Positions 6,388 through 13,620 of a stretch of DNA of 14,827 bases are shown piece by piece. Under the pieces are notes generated by a model. That model searched no databases, was not told the origin of the DNA, and saw only the letters and a list, made by a program, of their open reading frames with translations. The stretch covers positions 1 through 14,827 of the forward strand of contig JANQPK010000167.1 in NCBI GenBank assembly GCA_028289505.1. The letters are read 5' to 3'. The translations under genes were made by a program, and so were the position numbers. This DNA is from Cyclobacteriaceae bacterium (GTDB lineage Bacteria > Bacteroidota > Bacteroidia > Cytophagales > Cyclobacteriaceae). How positions within the stretch are numbered: the stretch's first letter is position 1; every line of letters starts with the position of its first letter.

Positions 6388-8152
6388 TTAATTTAGGTTT
6401 GTTGAATCTTCCATTTTCTGAAGCATTTTCCAGATTCAAGACACCACGAGGACAAACTGCTGAGCAGATACCGCATCCCACACATGAAGAACGAATAATA
6501 TTTTGTCCCCGCTGAGCGTACCAACGAACGTCTATACCCATTTCACAATAGGTTGAGCAATTTCCACAGGATATGCATTGCCCCCCGTTGGTGGTAATAC
6601 GAAAACGGGATTTGAATCGTTGAACCAATCCCAGGTAGGCTGCTAATGGACAGCCAAAACGACACCAAACTCGATTTCCCATCAGTGGATAGAATCCGGT
6701 ACCTACAACTCCTGCAAATCCAGCCCCTATCCATGCGCCGTAAACGGATCGAATGCTGTAAGTATTCAGACCCAACAACTGGGAGCTACCGGTCCAATAA
6801 GTGTACAAAACCCCCGCTGTCATCAATACTGCAAAAACCAACACTCCATGGACCATCCAGCGTTCTACTTTCCATGCTTTAAGCGACTTATCCGATAACT
6901 GTCGGTACGGATCTCCTAAGGTTTCAGCCAGGCCACCACATCCACAAACCCAAGAACAATACCATCTTTTTCCAAAAAAGTATACCATTATGGGGACTCC
7001 CAGCACAATTAACGCAATACCCCAGCCCAACATGAATATGCCCAGGGATCCACTATCAATTAAGGTTGTCAGCTCATTGTCAAAAAAGAAATCATAATCC
7101 AAAGGCCATATATTTTTAAAATCGAAATAGGGTTTGTTCAATCTTACCAGGATCTCAGGGATTAGAAAGGCGAAAGCTGTTTGAAAAAACATCACGGAAA
7201 TGGTTCGCATGATCTGGTAATTACTATGACGATAGTGGATAATCATCCGTACACCCATTACTAGTATACACAGGGTATATATAAAGCCGTAAAGGAAGAA
7301 CCTACCTGCCTCATTACCATTCAAGGCCTGGCTAACCGGGTCTACCATAATAATCCAGTTAGTCATGTATTCAGGGTAGAAATATAAAAGGACGTAAAAC
7401 ACGATTAGGAAAGTTCCAGTGAGAATTCCCAACCAGCCTCGATTTTTCATAGCAGAAAACTGTATACGGTGATTTTTAATCCCTGCAGGGCCCTCTGTTT
7501 CAATTTTTGGTAGGAAGTATAGCAGCGCTCCAAACAGACATATGAGATAAGTGCCAATTAGGAATAAACCCGGACGGTCTTTAATTGGACCGATATAGGA
7601 AGCTTTGGCGAGCTCATACTTTAGGTTTTTAACCCGGTATCGATCAAATCCCTTTTGATTGATCAAACCGTATTGATTAAAATTGTTTGCCACACTATGT
7701 AAGTCTTGTTCCAGGCTGTTCAGATCCTGGTATGTCCGTCCATCCATCCAGCTTCCATAATCTCGTAGTGCCTGTTGCTTCACTTGTGAAGCCTGATCGG
7801 CTGAACCATACACGGTAGCCAAGACATCTAATGAGAATTGCATTGGGTCCGAGGAAGCCATTGTACTACTGATTTGTTTAATGTCCTCCTCGGTAATAGC
7901 ATACCTTGCATAAACTTCCTGGTTGGCAGTCTTAAAGGCTTGACCAAGGTCTTCCACAAACCCAAAACTTCCATTATAGATCATTCCATCGAGGTGCTCA
8001 AGGTGAGGCTGTAATAACTTTGACTGATCCTCAGAAAGCTTCGAGATAATCATAGCTTCACTTAGCTGGAATCGGCCTACAAAAAAGCTGAGAATAAATG
8101 CACCGAACCCCAGCAGGAATAGCACTAGTCCAAAATTTTGAATATGCTTCAT
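6368..8152 (-). CDS. NosR/NapH-like polytopic membrane 4Fe-4S protein
   Basis: A 594-residue membrane electron-transfer protein. Order: helix 1 (about residues 8-28); a largely hydrophilic, helix-rich segment (about 30-192) probably outside the cytoplasm; then about five or six helices (195-500), with CSWVCGCGG (C399, C403, C405) and CRFGCP (C497, C501) at membrane ends; and a C-terminal two-cluster ferredoxin domain with CISCGNCSTYC (C526, C529, C532, C536) and CVGCGICSAVC (C557, C560, C563, C567). This matches the NosR/NapH group (COG0348) but lacks the FMN-binding domain of true NosR, and its first cysteine pair is CxxxCG, not the usual CxxxCP. I choose the ATG at 8150-8152, preceded by ACAAGGC, over a TTG four codons upstream. 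It starts eight bases after the flavoprotein stop. Likely role: passing electrons from that flavoprotein to a membrane or periplasmic acceptor. Confidence 0.87.
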   Translation of the reverse strand: MKHIQNFGLVLFLLGFGAFILSFFVGRFQLSEAMIISKLSEDQSKLLQPHLEHLDGMIYNGSFGFVEDLGQAFKTANQEVYARYAITEEDIKQISSTMASSDPMQFSLDVLATVYGSADQASQVKQQALRDYGSWMDGRTYQDLNSLEQDLHSVANNFNQYGLINQKGFDRYRVKNLKYELAKASYIGPIKDRPGLFLIGTYLICLFGALLYFLPKIETEGPAGIKNHRIQFSAMKNRGWLGILTGTFLIVFYVLLYFYPEYMTNWIIMVDPVSQALNGNEAGRFFLYGFIYTLCILVMGVRMIIHYRHSNYQIMRTISVMFFQTAFAFLIPEILVRLNKPYFDFKNIWPLDYDFFFDNELTTLIDSGSLGIFMLGWGIALIVLGVPIMVYFFGKRWYCSWVCGCGGLAETLGDPYRQLSDKSLKAWKVERWMVHGVLVFAVLMTAGVLYTYWTGSSQLLGLNTYSIRSVYGAWIGAGFAGVVGTGFYPLMGNRVWCRFGCPLAAYLGLVQRFKSRFRITTNGGQCISCGNCSTYCEMGIDVRWYAQRGQNIIRSSCVGCGICSAVCPRGVLNLENASENGRFNKPKLIGNDSF

Positions 8153-8160
8153 TTGCCTTG

Positions 8161-9489
8161 TCAATTGAAAATACCTGACAAAAAACCGTGTTTAGCCGGC
8201 CTTATCATGGCATTATTATCCTTGTTAAATTTTCTAATCACTTCTTCCTCATATTTTTTGAAAAGTTCCGGATCGAAATTAGCCCGACGCAGGTTTTTGA
8301 GAACGTAGAAGATATCACGCTTTTCCCGCAGCCATTGATCCATTACCTCATGCCTTAACCTGATACCAAAACTATTGACACCTAGAAACACATTTGTTTG
8401 CTGGTGGTATACAAACTTCAGGCATTTCTTGCCGTTGGGGTGCTCCCAGTAAAACTGTACTTCCTGATCTTTAGGTCGAGCCCAAACGTGTCCGTAGGTC
8501 TGATACTCGATATCAAAAAATTTCGCCGAGTTAAACCAGATGCCGGGTTGGTATGCTGTTTCTTTTCCCATTATGGTACGGGCTACCGTTTCCCCATGCA
8601 TTCTTCCCGTATACCAGACCTGTTCAATGGGTCTGCGATTGGGCAATGGGTCCCTGAATTCTGCACAATCTCCAATGGCATATACGTTCGGCAGGTTAGT
8701 TCTAAAATAGCGGTCAACCAGTACTCCACGGTTCAGTTCTAGCTCCGATCCTCTCAGGAAATCTATATTGGGGGAAACACCTACTGTCAATCCAACATAT
8801 TGGCAGGCAATTGATTCTCCTGATTTGGTCACAACAGCTCGCACTCTGCCCTGGTCATTGGCAACTATTTCTTGTAGTTCAGTCTCTTTCCTGAGTTGGA
8901 CGTGATGCTCTTCAATATGACGGCCTACCAGTTTAGCCTCTTCTGTCGGTAGCACTCCATCCCAAAACTCTTTTTCACGAATTAAAAAGATCACTTCGAT
9001 ATTTCTGGTGAGTAGCATTTCTGCCATTTCAACTCCAATTAGGCCACCCCCAACAATCACTGCGGTGGTTATGTTGCGGGTATTTTGCTCCATCAGTTCC
9101 AGGTCCTGGTAATGGTACAAACCCTGTACACCGGGAAGGTCTTGGCCTGGCCAGCCAAATTTGTTAGATTTCGATCCCACCGCAATGATTAGGGAATCAT
9201 AGGTAATGATTTTACCCTCAGATAATTTGAGCTGTTGTTCATTTGGTACGATCTCTTTTACCCAACCTCGAACCAGCTCAATATTGTTCTTTTCCCAAAA
9301 CCAGTCTTCATAGGGCTTGGTATGTTCATAGGTCATGTGACCCATGTAGATATACATCAATGCGGTTCTGGAGTAAAAATGGTCGGTCTCTCCGCTAATC
9401 ACCACGATCTCATCGTCACCCATTTTACGCAAATGCCTGGCGGCTGTGATCCCAGCAATACCGTTGCCAATGATGGCGATTTTTCTCAT
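8161..9489 (-). CDS. FAD-dependent NAD(P)H oxidoreductase with C-terminal extension
   Basis: A 442-residue class I-type pyridine nucleotide-disulfide oxidoreductase-fold protein, closest in look to the NirB N-terminus, rubredoxin reductase and ferredoxin reductase groups. The FAD Rossmann motif is IGNGIAGITAARHL (residues 7-20), the NAD(P) motif VIVGGGLIGVEMAE (144-157), and the second FAD motif NVYAIGDCAEF (268-278). There is no redox-active CxxxxC pair, so it should transfer electrons to a separate carrier, not act as a disulfide reductase. After the core (about residue 320) there is an extra 120 residues rich in aromatics and ending in a charged helix-like tail. The next gene, eight bases on, is the membrane ferredoxin, which is the obvious electron acceptor (inference). 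First gene of the long leftward operon, with a promoter candidate about 65-100 bases upstream. Confidence 0.9.
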   Translation of the reverse strand: MRKIAIIGNGIAGITAARHLRKMGDDEIVVISGETDHFYSRTALMYIYMGHMTYEHTKPYEDWFWEKNNIELVRGWVKEIVPNEQQLKLSEGKIITYDSLIIAVGSKSNKFGWPGQDLPGVQGLYHYQDLELMEQNTRNITTAVIVGGGLIGVEMAEMLLTRNIEVIFLIREKEFWDGVLPTEEAKLVGRHIEEHHVQLRKETELQEIVANDQGRVRAVVTKSGESIACQYVGLTVGVSPNIDFLRGSELELNRGVLVDRYFRTNLPNVYAIGDCAEFRDPLPNRRPIEQVWYTGRMHGETVARTIMGKETAYQPGIWFNSAKFFDIEYQTYGHVWARPKDQEVQFYWEHPNGKKCLKFVYHQQTNVFLGVNSFGIRLRHEVMDQWLREKRDIFYVLKNLRRANFDPELFKKYEEEVIRKFNKDNNAMIRPAKHGFLSGIFN

Positions 9490-9555
9490 AAATCAATTAG
9501 TTCCACAATAGGAATGGTAGACCCCTTAACCAAATTTTTGAGAGATTAGTTACAC

Positions 9556-9587
9556 TAAATTTAGCAAAGTGTCAATTGGATGACAAA
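9556..9587 (-). promoter_or_regulatory. Bacteroidota-type promoter candidate for the redox/glycosyltransferase operon
   Basis: On the minus strand TTTG (9584-9587) is followed after 20 bases by TAAATTTA (9556-9563). The sigma-ABfr consensus in Bacteroidota is TTTG about 19-21 bases upstream of TAnnTTTG, so the fit is good except for the last base of the -7 box. It would place the transcript start about 60 bases before the flavoprotein ATG. An imperfect palindrome (ACACT at 9552-9556 / AGTGT at 9568-9572) brackets the -7 box. Confidence 0.35.
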
Positions 9588-9703
9588 CTCAGGTCTCAGG
9601 TCTCTGGTCTCAGGATTTAGGTCTCAGGTGACCTCCAATCTCCAATCAATTAATCTCTAATCCCTCGTCCCTCGTCCCTGGCCCCTCGTCCTTCATCCCT
9701 GGT
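9588..9703. repeat. Degenerate heptamer-like intergenic repeats
   Basis: Between the DNA glycosylase stop and the flavoprotein promoter lie two blocks of short imperfect repeats. The first (9588-9628) reiterates CAGGTCT/CTGGTCT units. The second (about 9631-9703) reiterates CCTCCAATCT-, TAATCTCTAAT- and CCCTCGT-like units (CCCTCGTCCCTCGTCCCTGG). No open frame runs across it. Similar low-complexity tracts occur between genes in many Bacteroidota. Their variable unit and lack of conserved spacers exclude a CRISPR array. Confidence 0.7.
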
Positions 9704-9706
9704 TCC

Positions 9707-10492
9707 TTAGAATTGGACTTGACATGGTTCGCAGGCATAAGTCCCTCTACCACCTACCACTGTCCTTTCTATGGGCTGATCACAACCAGGACATTGAATG
9801 GTACTTTTCCGACCATATCTTGTAATGTAGTGAGAAGGAAGTGCCTCCCTTACTGCTTCTACATCAATTGCCACTTCAATGATCTCTCGCATTTCTTGAT
9901 AAATGGCGCTCAACTGTTTGGCAGTTAGGTTCTGTGTGACCGAAGTGGGATGAATTTTTGCTTGGTATAAGATCTCATCTGCAATCCAATTGCCCACTCC
10001 GGCAGTGACTGTTTGATCCAGTAGGGCAGACTTGATGTTTTTCTTTTTTCTTTTTAAAGCATCGATGAACTCGGATTCAGGAATTTCCATGGCGTCAGGG
10101 GCAATCGACTTATCCTCAATGTATTGGATAATACCTGATGTAAGTCCGATGCGTCCAAACATGCGCTTACTGACATAGGCCAGATTAAAACCATGGTCAA
10201 ACTCAAATACTACCCTGGCATATTTGGGGGTATCCACACCAGAATTGTAGTAGTCCAGGTTTCCTGTCATTCCAAAGTGCATCAGTAGGGTCTTATTAGC
10301 TCCGGTTTGAACAAATAGATTTTTACCCCAACGTTGGGATTCCACAAATCGGTCCCCAATCAAGGACATTAATAGTTGTTCCTGACCTCCAACCACTTTG
10401 GGATGGAAAATTTGTATATCGGAGATCTTTTGTTCCAGTGCAGTTTCATCAAAATACCGCCGAAACATTTCAACTTCAGGTAACTCAGGCAT
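9707..10492 (-). CDS. Formamidopyrimidine-DNA glycosylase family protein (Fpg/MutM-like)
   Basis: Base-excision repair glycosylase/AP lyase of the Fpg/Nei family, 261 residues. The mature protein would start PELPEVE, with the catalytic N-terminal proline (P2) and E3; this fixes the ATG at 10490-10492. RWGKNLF supplies the conserved K57, MHFGMTG (71-77) carries a helix-void filling Met, and SALLDQTVTAGVGNWIADEI is the helix-two-turn-helix. The C-terminal zinc finger is CPGC (C234, C237) and CEPC (C254, C257) with R249 in GGRGTYAC. All catalytic elements are intact. It could be MutM proper (8-oxoguanine) or one of the Fpg-like paralogues common in Bacteroidota, so I give no symbol. It follows the ABC transporter genes on the same strand but with an 82-base gap containing a hairpin, so it may have its own promoter. 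Confidence 0.93.
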   Translation of the reverse strand: MPELPEVEMFRRYFDETALEQKISDIQIFHPKVVGGQEQLLMSLIGDRFVESQRWGKNLFVQTGANKTLLMHFGMTGNLDYYNSGVDTPKYARVVFEFDHGFNLAYVSKRMFGRIGLTSGIIQYIEDKSIAPDAMEIPESEFIDALKRKKKNIKSALLDQTVTAGVGNWIADEILYQAKIHPTSVTQNLTAKQLSAIYQEMREIIEVAIDVEAVREALPSHYITRYGRKSTIQCPGCDQPIERTVVGGRGTYACEPCQVQF

Positions 10493-10511
10493 GATACAAT
10501 TTACAGTTTAC

Positions 10512-10561
10512 AATTAACAATGAACAATTCCTGATAGAGCTAAAATTGTTAATTGTTAATT
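10512..10561. repeat. AT-rich inverted repeat between transporter ATPase and glycosylase genes
   Basis: Arms 10512-10529 (AATTAACAATGAACAATT) and 10544-10561 (AATTGTTAATTGTTAATT) are reverse complements at 17 of 18 positions around a 14-base loop. The stem is almost all A-T, with no following T-run on the minus strand, so it is a weak terminator candidate; it may instead be a mobile-repeat remnant or an RNA stability element. Similar AACAATTAACAATT-type strings are common between Bacteroidota genes. Confidence 0.7.
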
Positions 10562-10574
10562 CTTAATTTTTAAC

Positions 10575-11324
10575 TTACCTAAACCTATATTGTTCCGTAT
10601 TAAAGGTTTTGGCTATTATTCCGTTGGTAACCATTTGCTCAGGTGTTCCATCAACCAAATCCTGTTGCTTGTTAATCAACCAAATATGATCAGCCATTTT
10701 TAAACTTAGCTCTAGTTCATGGGTAGCCAGGATAATGGTTTTTCGTTTTTCCTGAGACATTCGTTTTAATAGCGCCATTATTTCCCACTTGGAAGGGATA
10801 TCCAAATGAATAAGTGGTTCGTCCAAAAGCATGACGGGTGAATCCTGTGCCAAGGCCCTTGCTATCAGGGCTTTTTGGAGTTGCCCGTCACTCAATTCAT
10901 GCAGGTCCTTATGATGCAGATCCTGCATTCCTGTCATATTTAAAGCCTCTTCAGTAGCGAACAGATCATCTTGTTTCAATTTGCCCCTCCAGTTGGTATA
11001 AGGATGTCTTCCCATAGCGACCAATTCTGCCACCGTCATGTATCCGGGGAATATCCGATCTGTTAGCACCATGGATATCAGGTTGGCTTTTTCTAGTGGT
11101 GTTAAATCGTCCAAATTCTTTTCCTCTAACCACATTTCGCCAGTGATTTTTTTCCCCAATCCTGCCAATGTTCTCAATAGGGTCGATTTCCCGGTACCAT
11201 TAGCTCCTAAAAGAGCAGTAAGGCTACCCGGTTTAGCAGCAATATTGATATCTGATAGCACCACTGTTTTGCCATAGCCGATGGTCAGGTTTTTAATTAT
11301 GATGGTCTGAGTCGCTGATTTCAT
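10575..11324 (-). CDS. ABC importer ATPase (FecE/BtuD/FhuC-type)
   Basis: A 249-residue cytoplasmic ATP-binding subunit that powers the adjacent FecCD-type permease. Motifs: Walker A GANGTGKST (residues 40-48), ABC signature LSDGQ (144-148), Walker B VMLLDEP (164-170), D-loop IHLD, and the H-loop in LATHE (200-204). Two small departures are visible. The signature has D instead of the usual first G (LSGGQ). The stretch where the Q-loop belongs reads ISMVLTDRIFPG without a glutamine, a pattern I believe is shared by Bacteroidota relatives. The following VAELVAMGRHPYTNW is typical of the siderophore/cobalamin group. Its ATG shares four bases with the permease stop (ATGA). The ligand cannot be told from this subunit. 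Confidence 0.93.
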   Translation of the reverse strand: MKSATQTIIIKNLTIGYGKTVVLSDINIAAKPGSLTALLGANGTGKSTLLRTLAGLGKKITGEMWLEEKNLDDLTPLEKANLISMVLTDRIFPGYMTVAELVAMGRHPYTNWRGKLKQDDLFATEEALNMTGMQDLHHKDLHELSDGQLQKALIARALAQDSPVMLLDEPLIHLDIPSKWEIMALLKRMSQEKRKTIILATHELELSLKMADHIWLINKQQDLVDGTPEQMVTNGIIAKTFNTEQYRFR

Positions 11325-12358
11325 GTGAAAGAGTTGCTCAATCTGCGGCTTTTAATCAAAATGGCGATAACTGCAGGTGCTCCCACCAGTGAGGTAATGG
11401 CGTTAATTGGTAAAGTTTGGCTACTTCCGGGTAGTTGGGATACTAAATCACAAAGAGTCATGATCATAGCTCCTGATAAGATGCAAGCAGGTATTAATAT
11501 CCGATGGTTTGCTGTTTTAAAAAGTATTCGTGCCAGATGAGGTATCGCAATTCCCACGAATGCCAAGGGTCCGCAAAACGCAGTGATTCCTCCGGCTAGA
11601 ACGGAGGTGGCTATTATGATTACCAGTCTGGTTCTCTTTACATTCACACCGAGACTGGAAGCGTAAGATTCACCCAGTAACAAGGCATTTAGAGGTTTAG
11701 CCAGCACCCAGGATACCCCCAAACCAATAAATACCACCGCTGTCATTACCCACAATTCTTCCTCGAATACACCTCCAAGATTTCCGAAAGTCCAGATCAA
11801 AAAAGCCTGTATCTCCTGTGCTTGACTAAAATATTGCAAAATACTAACAACTGCGGCACTGAGACTCCCCACCATTAATCCGATGATTAAAAGTGTCATG
11901 GTATCCCTAACCCTTAGTGAGATGGCTAGTATAAGCATTAGCACCAACATCGCTCCTGCAATGGCTGACACCACCAATGTCCAATTGCTTATTTGGGATA
12001 TTTGGAATATACTTCCTCCAATTAATGCCCCAGCCAGTACCATTAATGCCACGCCTAAACTGGCACCAGAGCTGATGCCTAATACGAAGGGACCTGCCAA
12101 CGGATTACGGAACATGGTTTGCATCAGTAGCCCACTTACAGCCAAACCGCTTCCAGCTAGAAGTGCAGTAATGGTTTTTGGTATCCTGAACTCCATAATT
12201 ATGGTTTCCCAACCAGGATTAGTTGCTTGTCCCCCGGTAACTACCTTCAAAATCTCAGGTAGTGGAATTTTTACACTTCCAATAGCGATATCCAGCAGAA
12301 TAATTACTAATAACAACAGTGATAAAATCAGATATTTTCCGGTATTGGAGCTTTTCAT
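11321..12358 (-). CDS. ABC importer permease, FecCD/BtuC family
   Basis: A 345-residue polytopic inner-membrane permease of the iron-siderophore/heme/cobalamin importer family, with about ten helices and the usual length. Characteristic blocks: FRIPKTITALLAGSGLAVSG (residues 57-76) followed by LLMQTMFRNPLAGPFVLGISSGASLG; WTFGNLGG (189-196); GPLAFVGIAIPHLAR (263-277), the coupling region that contacts the ATPase; and LPINAITSLVGAPAVI (326-341). It normally works as a homodimer. The start ATG directly follows the TAA of the binding-protein gene with no gap, and its stop overlaps the ATPase start, so the three genes are one operon. Substrate is undecided between ferric siderophore, heme and cobalamin. 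Confidence 0.94.
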   Translation of the reverse strand: MKSSNTGKYLILSLLLLVIILLDIAIGSVKIPLPEILKVVTGGQATNPGWETIIMEFRIPKTITALLAGSGLAVSGLLMQTMFRNPLAGPFVLGISSGASLGVALMVLAGALIGGSIFQISQISNWTLVVSAIAGAMLVLMLILAISLRVRDTMTLLIIGLMVGSLSAAVVSILQYFSQAQEIQAFLIWTFGNLGGVFEEELWVMTAVVFIGLGVSWVLAKPLNALLLGESYASSLGVNVKRTRLVIIIATSVLAGGITAFCGPLAFVGIAIPHLARILFKTANHRILIPACILSGAMIMTLCDLVSQLPGSSQTLPINAITSLVGAPAVIAILIKSRRLSNSFT

Positions 12359-13513
12359 TTAGTCAAGCTTTCGGTAGAAATACAATTCATACCTTGGTAA
12401 CAAATCAGGATGAAATATCTTAATCAAATCACGGAGTACAATGTCAGGTCTGGCACCGGCTAATTCATAATATTCTAATCCACCAGTAGCACCAACCCTT
12501 CCATTAACATTGTATATCTGATCAGTTTTGAAGGCCTTGAATTTAGCATATCTAGAGTCTGTTTTGGCCAGTACCGTTTTTGATGCATAGTCAGCTGTTC
12601 CTATCCAGAAGTCGGTTTCAATGTTCCGATCTATCACCGCCTCTAAACTTAATTCTACAGATCCGCTTACCTTTCTGTCTGACCAGGTATAAATACCACC
12701 TGCATCTTGAATAAGACTGGCGGCAAAACTGTTTGCACCCGGTGCAAACCAAGTATCACCATAAAGTATACCACTGAAGACCGTTGGTTTTGACGAAAGC
12801 TGGTCTGCCGTACTTTTTAGCATTAGATATTCTTTCTCAATCTCATTGAATACGGAGTCCGCTAGTTCAAACTTTCCCAATAGCAATCCCATAAATTTGA
12901 TCCATTCGGCTCTTCCCAAAGGCGATTCTTCCATAAAATCAAAATTGAGAACGTAGGGAATACCGCTTTGCGTCAATTCCTGGAGTTCTCCTCGATCCAC
13001 TCCTGAAAGATAGGTGATCACCAGCGCTGGCGCCAATGTTATTAAAGACTCAAAATTAAGCCCTGAAGCATCCCCCACATTTTTAACCAGCCCCCGATCA
13101 ATCCTTTCTCTTATCAATGGAGAAGATATGTAATCGGTATTGGGAAATCCCACCAGTTTTTCCGATACGCCCAGTAAGTTGAGAAAGGGGATATGGCTGG
13201 TGGAGGTAACAACTAAATCCTTTATGGGGGTCTCAATTATTTGGTCAGATCCACCAAGGCTTGGAATTGATTCCCCGACAGAAATCAGCTTGTAGGTTAC
13301 CGTATCACCAGACTGCATACCTGAATTCACCTTAATTTCAATGGTATTCCCAGTAGTCCATACCTGGAACCTTTTGGCATATTTCAATTTCAGGGGATAG
13401 CGGGTTTGATCCTGATCAGGAGCTTGGTGTCTCGGTGTTGAGTCACAAGAGGGAAGCAGCGTTACCAACAATATAAGCATGCCCAGTACACGAAAAACCA
13501 GATTGTGGACCAT
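12359..13513 (-). CDS. ABC importer substrate-binding lipoprotein (PF01497, FepB/BtuF-type)
   Basis: The ligand-binding component of the importer. I start at the ATG 13511-13513 (384 residues) in preference to an in-frame TTG two codons upstream; no strong ribosome site is seen for either. The signal peptide ends in lipobox LPSC, giving lipidated C23. Residues about 35-85 form a small beta-rich lead-in (KYAKRFQVWTTGNTIEIKVN, then TYKLISVGESIP) that Bacteroidota members carry before the fold proper. The periplasmic-binding domain follows, with TSTSHIPFLNLLG, LVGFPNTDYI, VGDASGLNFESLITLAPALVI (the 'P-E/L-DLVI' region) and RPDIVLRDLIKIFHPD at the end. It is first in the operon. It faces a divergent DUF2807 gene across a 107-base gap, too short for a cobalamin riboswitch, which weakly favours iron or heme as ligand. 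Confidence 0.92.
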   Translation of the reverse strand: MVHNLVFRVLGMLILLVTLLPSCDSTPRHQAPDQDQTRYPLKLKYAKRFQVWTTGNTIEIKVNSGMQSGDTVTYKLISVGESIPSLGGSDQIIETPIKDLVVTSTSHIPFLNLLGVSEKLVGFPNTDYISSPLIRERIDRGLVKNVGDASGLNFESLITLAPALVITYLSGVDRGELQELTQSGIPYVLNFDFMEESPLGRAEWIKFMGLLLGKFELADSVFNEIEKEYLMLKSTADQLSSKPTVFSGILYGDTWFAPGANSFAASLIQDAGGIYTWSDRKVSGSVELSLEAVIDRNIETDFWIGTADYASKTVLAKTDSRYAKFKAFKTDQIYNVNGRVGATGGLEYYELAGARPDIVLRDLIKIFHPDLLPRYELYFYRKLD

Positions 13514-13620
13514 AAACAAGTATAATCAAACTACAGCCTAAACTAAAACATTGAAAATGATAAAACCGCTGTAACCTGATTTGGGATCTGGTAGTCTTAA
13601 AGTATAGAAACTGACATAAA
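13514..13620. promoter_or_regulatory. Divergent promoter region, importer operon / DUF2807 gene
   Basis: 107 bases separating two diverging genes, so it must hold both start regions unless either is read from elsewhere. On the minus strand TATACTTG (13517-13524) resembles the TAnnTTTG -7 box but sits almost on the ATG, implying a nearly leaderless transcript. On the plus strand no convincing box pair is visible. An AT-rich stretch at about 13549-13566 (CATTGAAAATGATAAAA) only loosely resembles a Fur site. Confidence 0.4.

Noticed and set aside
8153..8164. TTG start four codons upstream for the 4Fe-4S membrane protein
   Set aside because: The ATG at 8152 has an AAGG-type ribosome site just before it and begins directly with the first helix.
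8398..8742. Plus-strand open frame of 114 codons
   Set aside because: Shadow of the flavoprotein gene, whose FAD motifs are encoded on the minus strand over the same bases.
9588..9703. CRISPR-like array
   Set aside because: Units are 7-10 bases, drift from copy to copy, and have no uniform spacers.
11883..12362. Plus-strand open frame of 159 codons
   Set aside because: It lies wholly opposite the FecCD permease gene, has no family-like motifs, and the minus-strand product is unmistakable.
13514..13519. TTG start two codons upstream for the binding lipoprotein
   Set aside because: The ATG at 13513 already gives a complete signal peptide; there is no ribosome site to favour the TTG.
13549..13566. 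Fur box in front of the importer operon
   Set aside because: Only one hexamer-like AATGAT is evident; the match to the 19-base consensus is poor, so iron control is not claimed.
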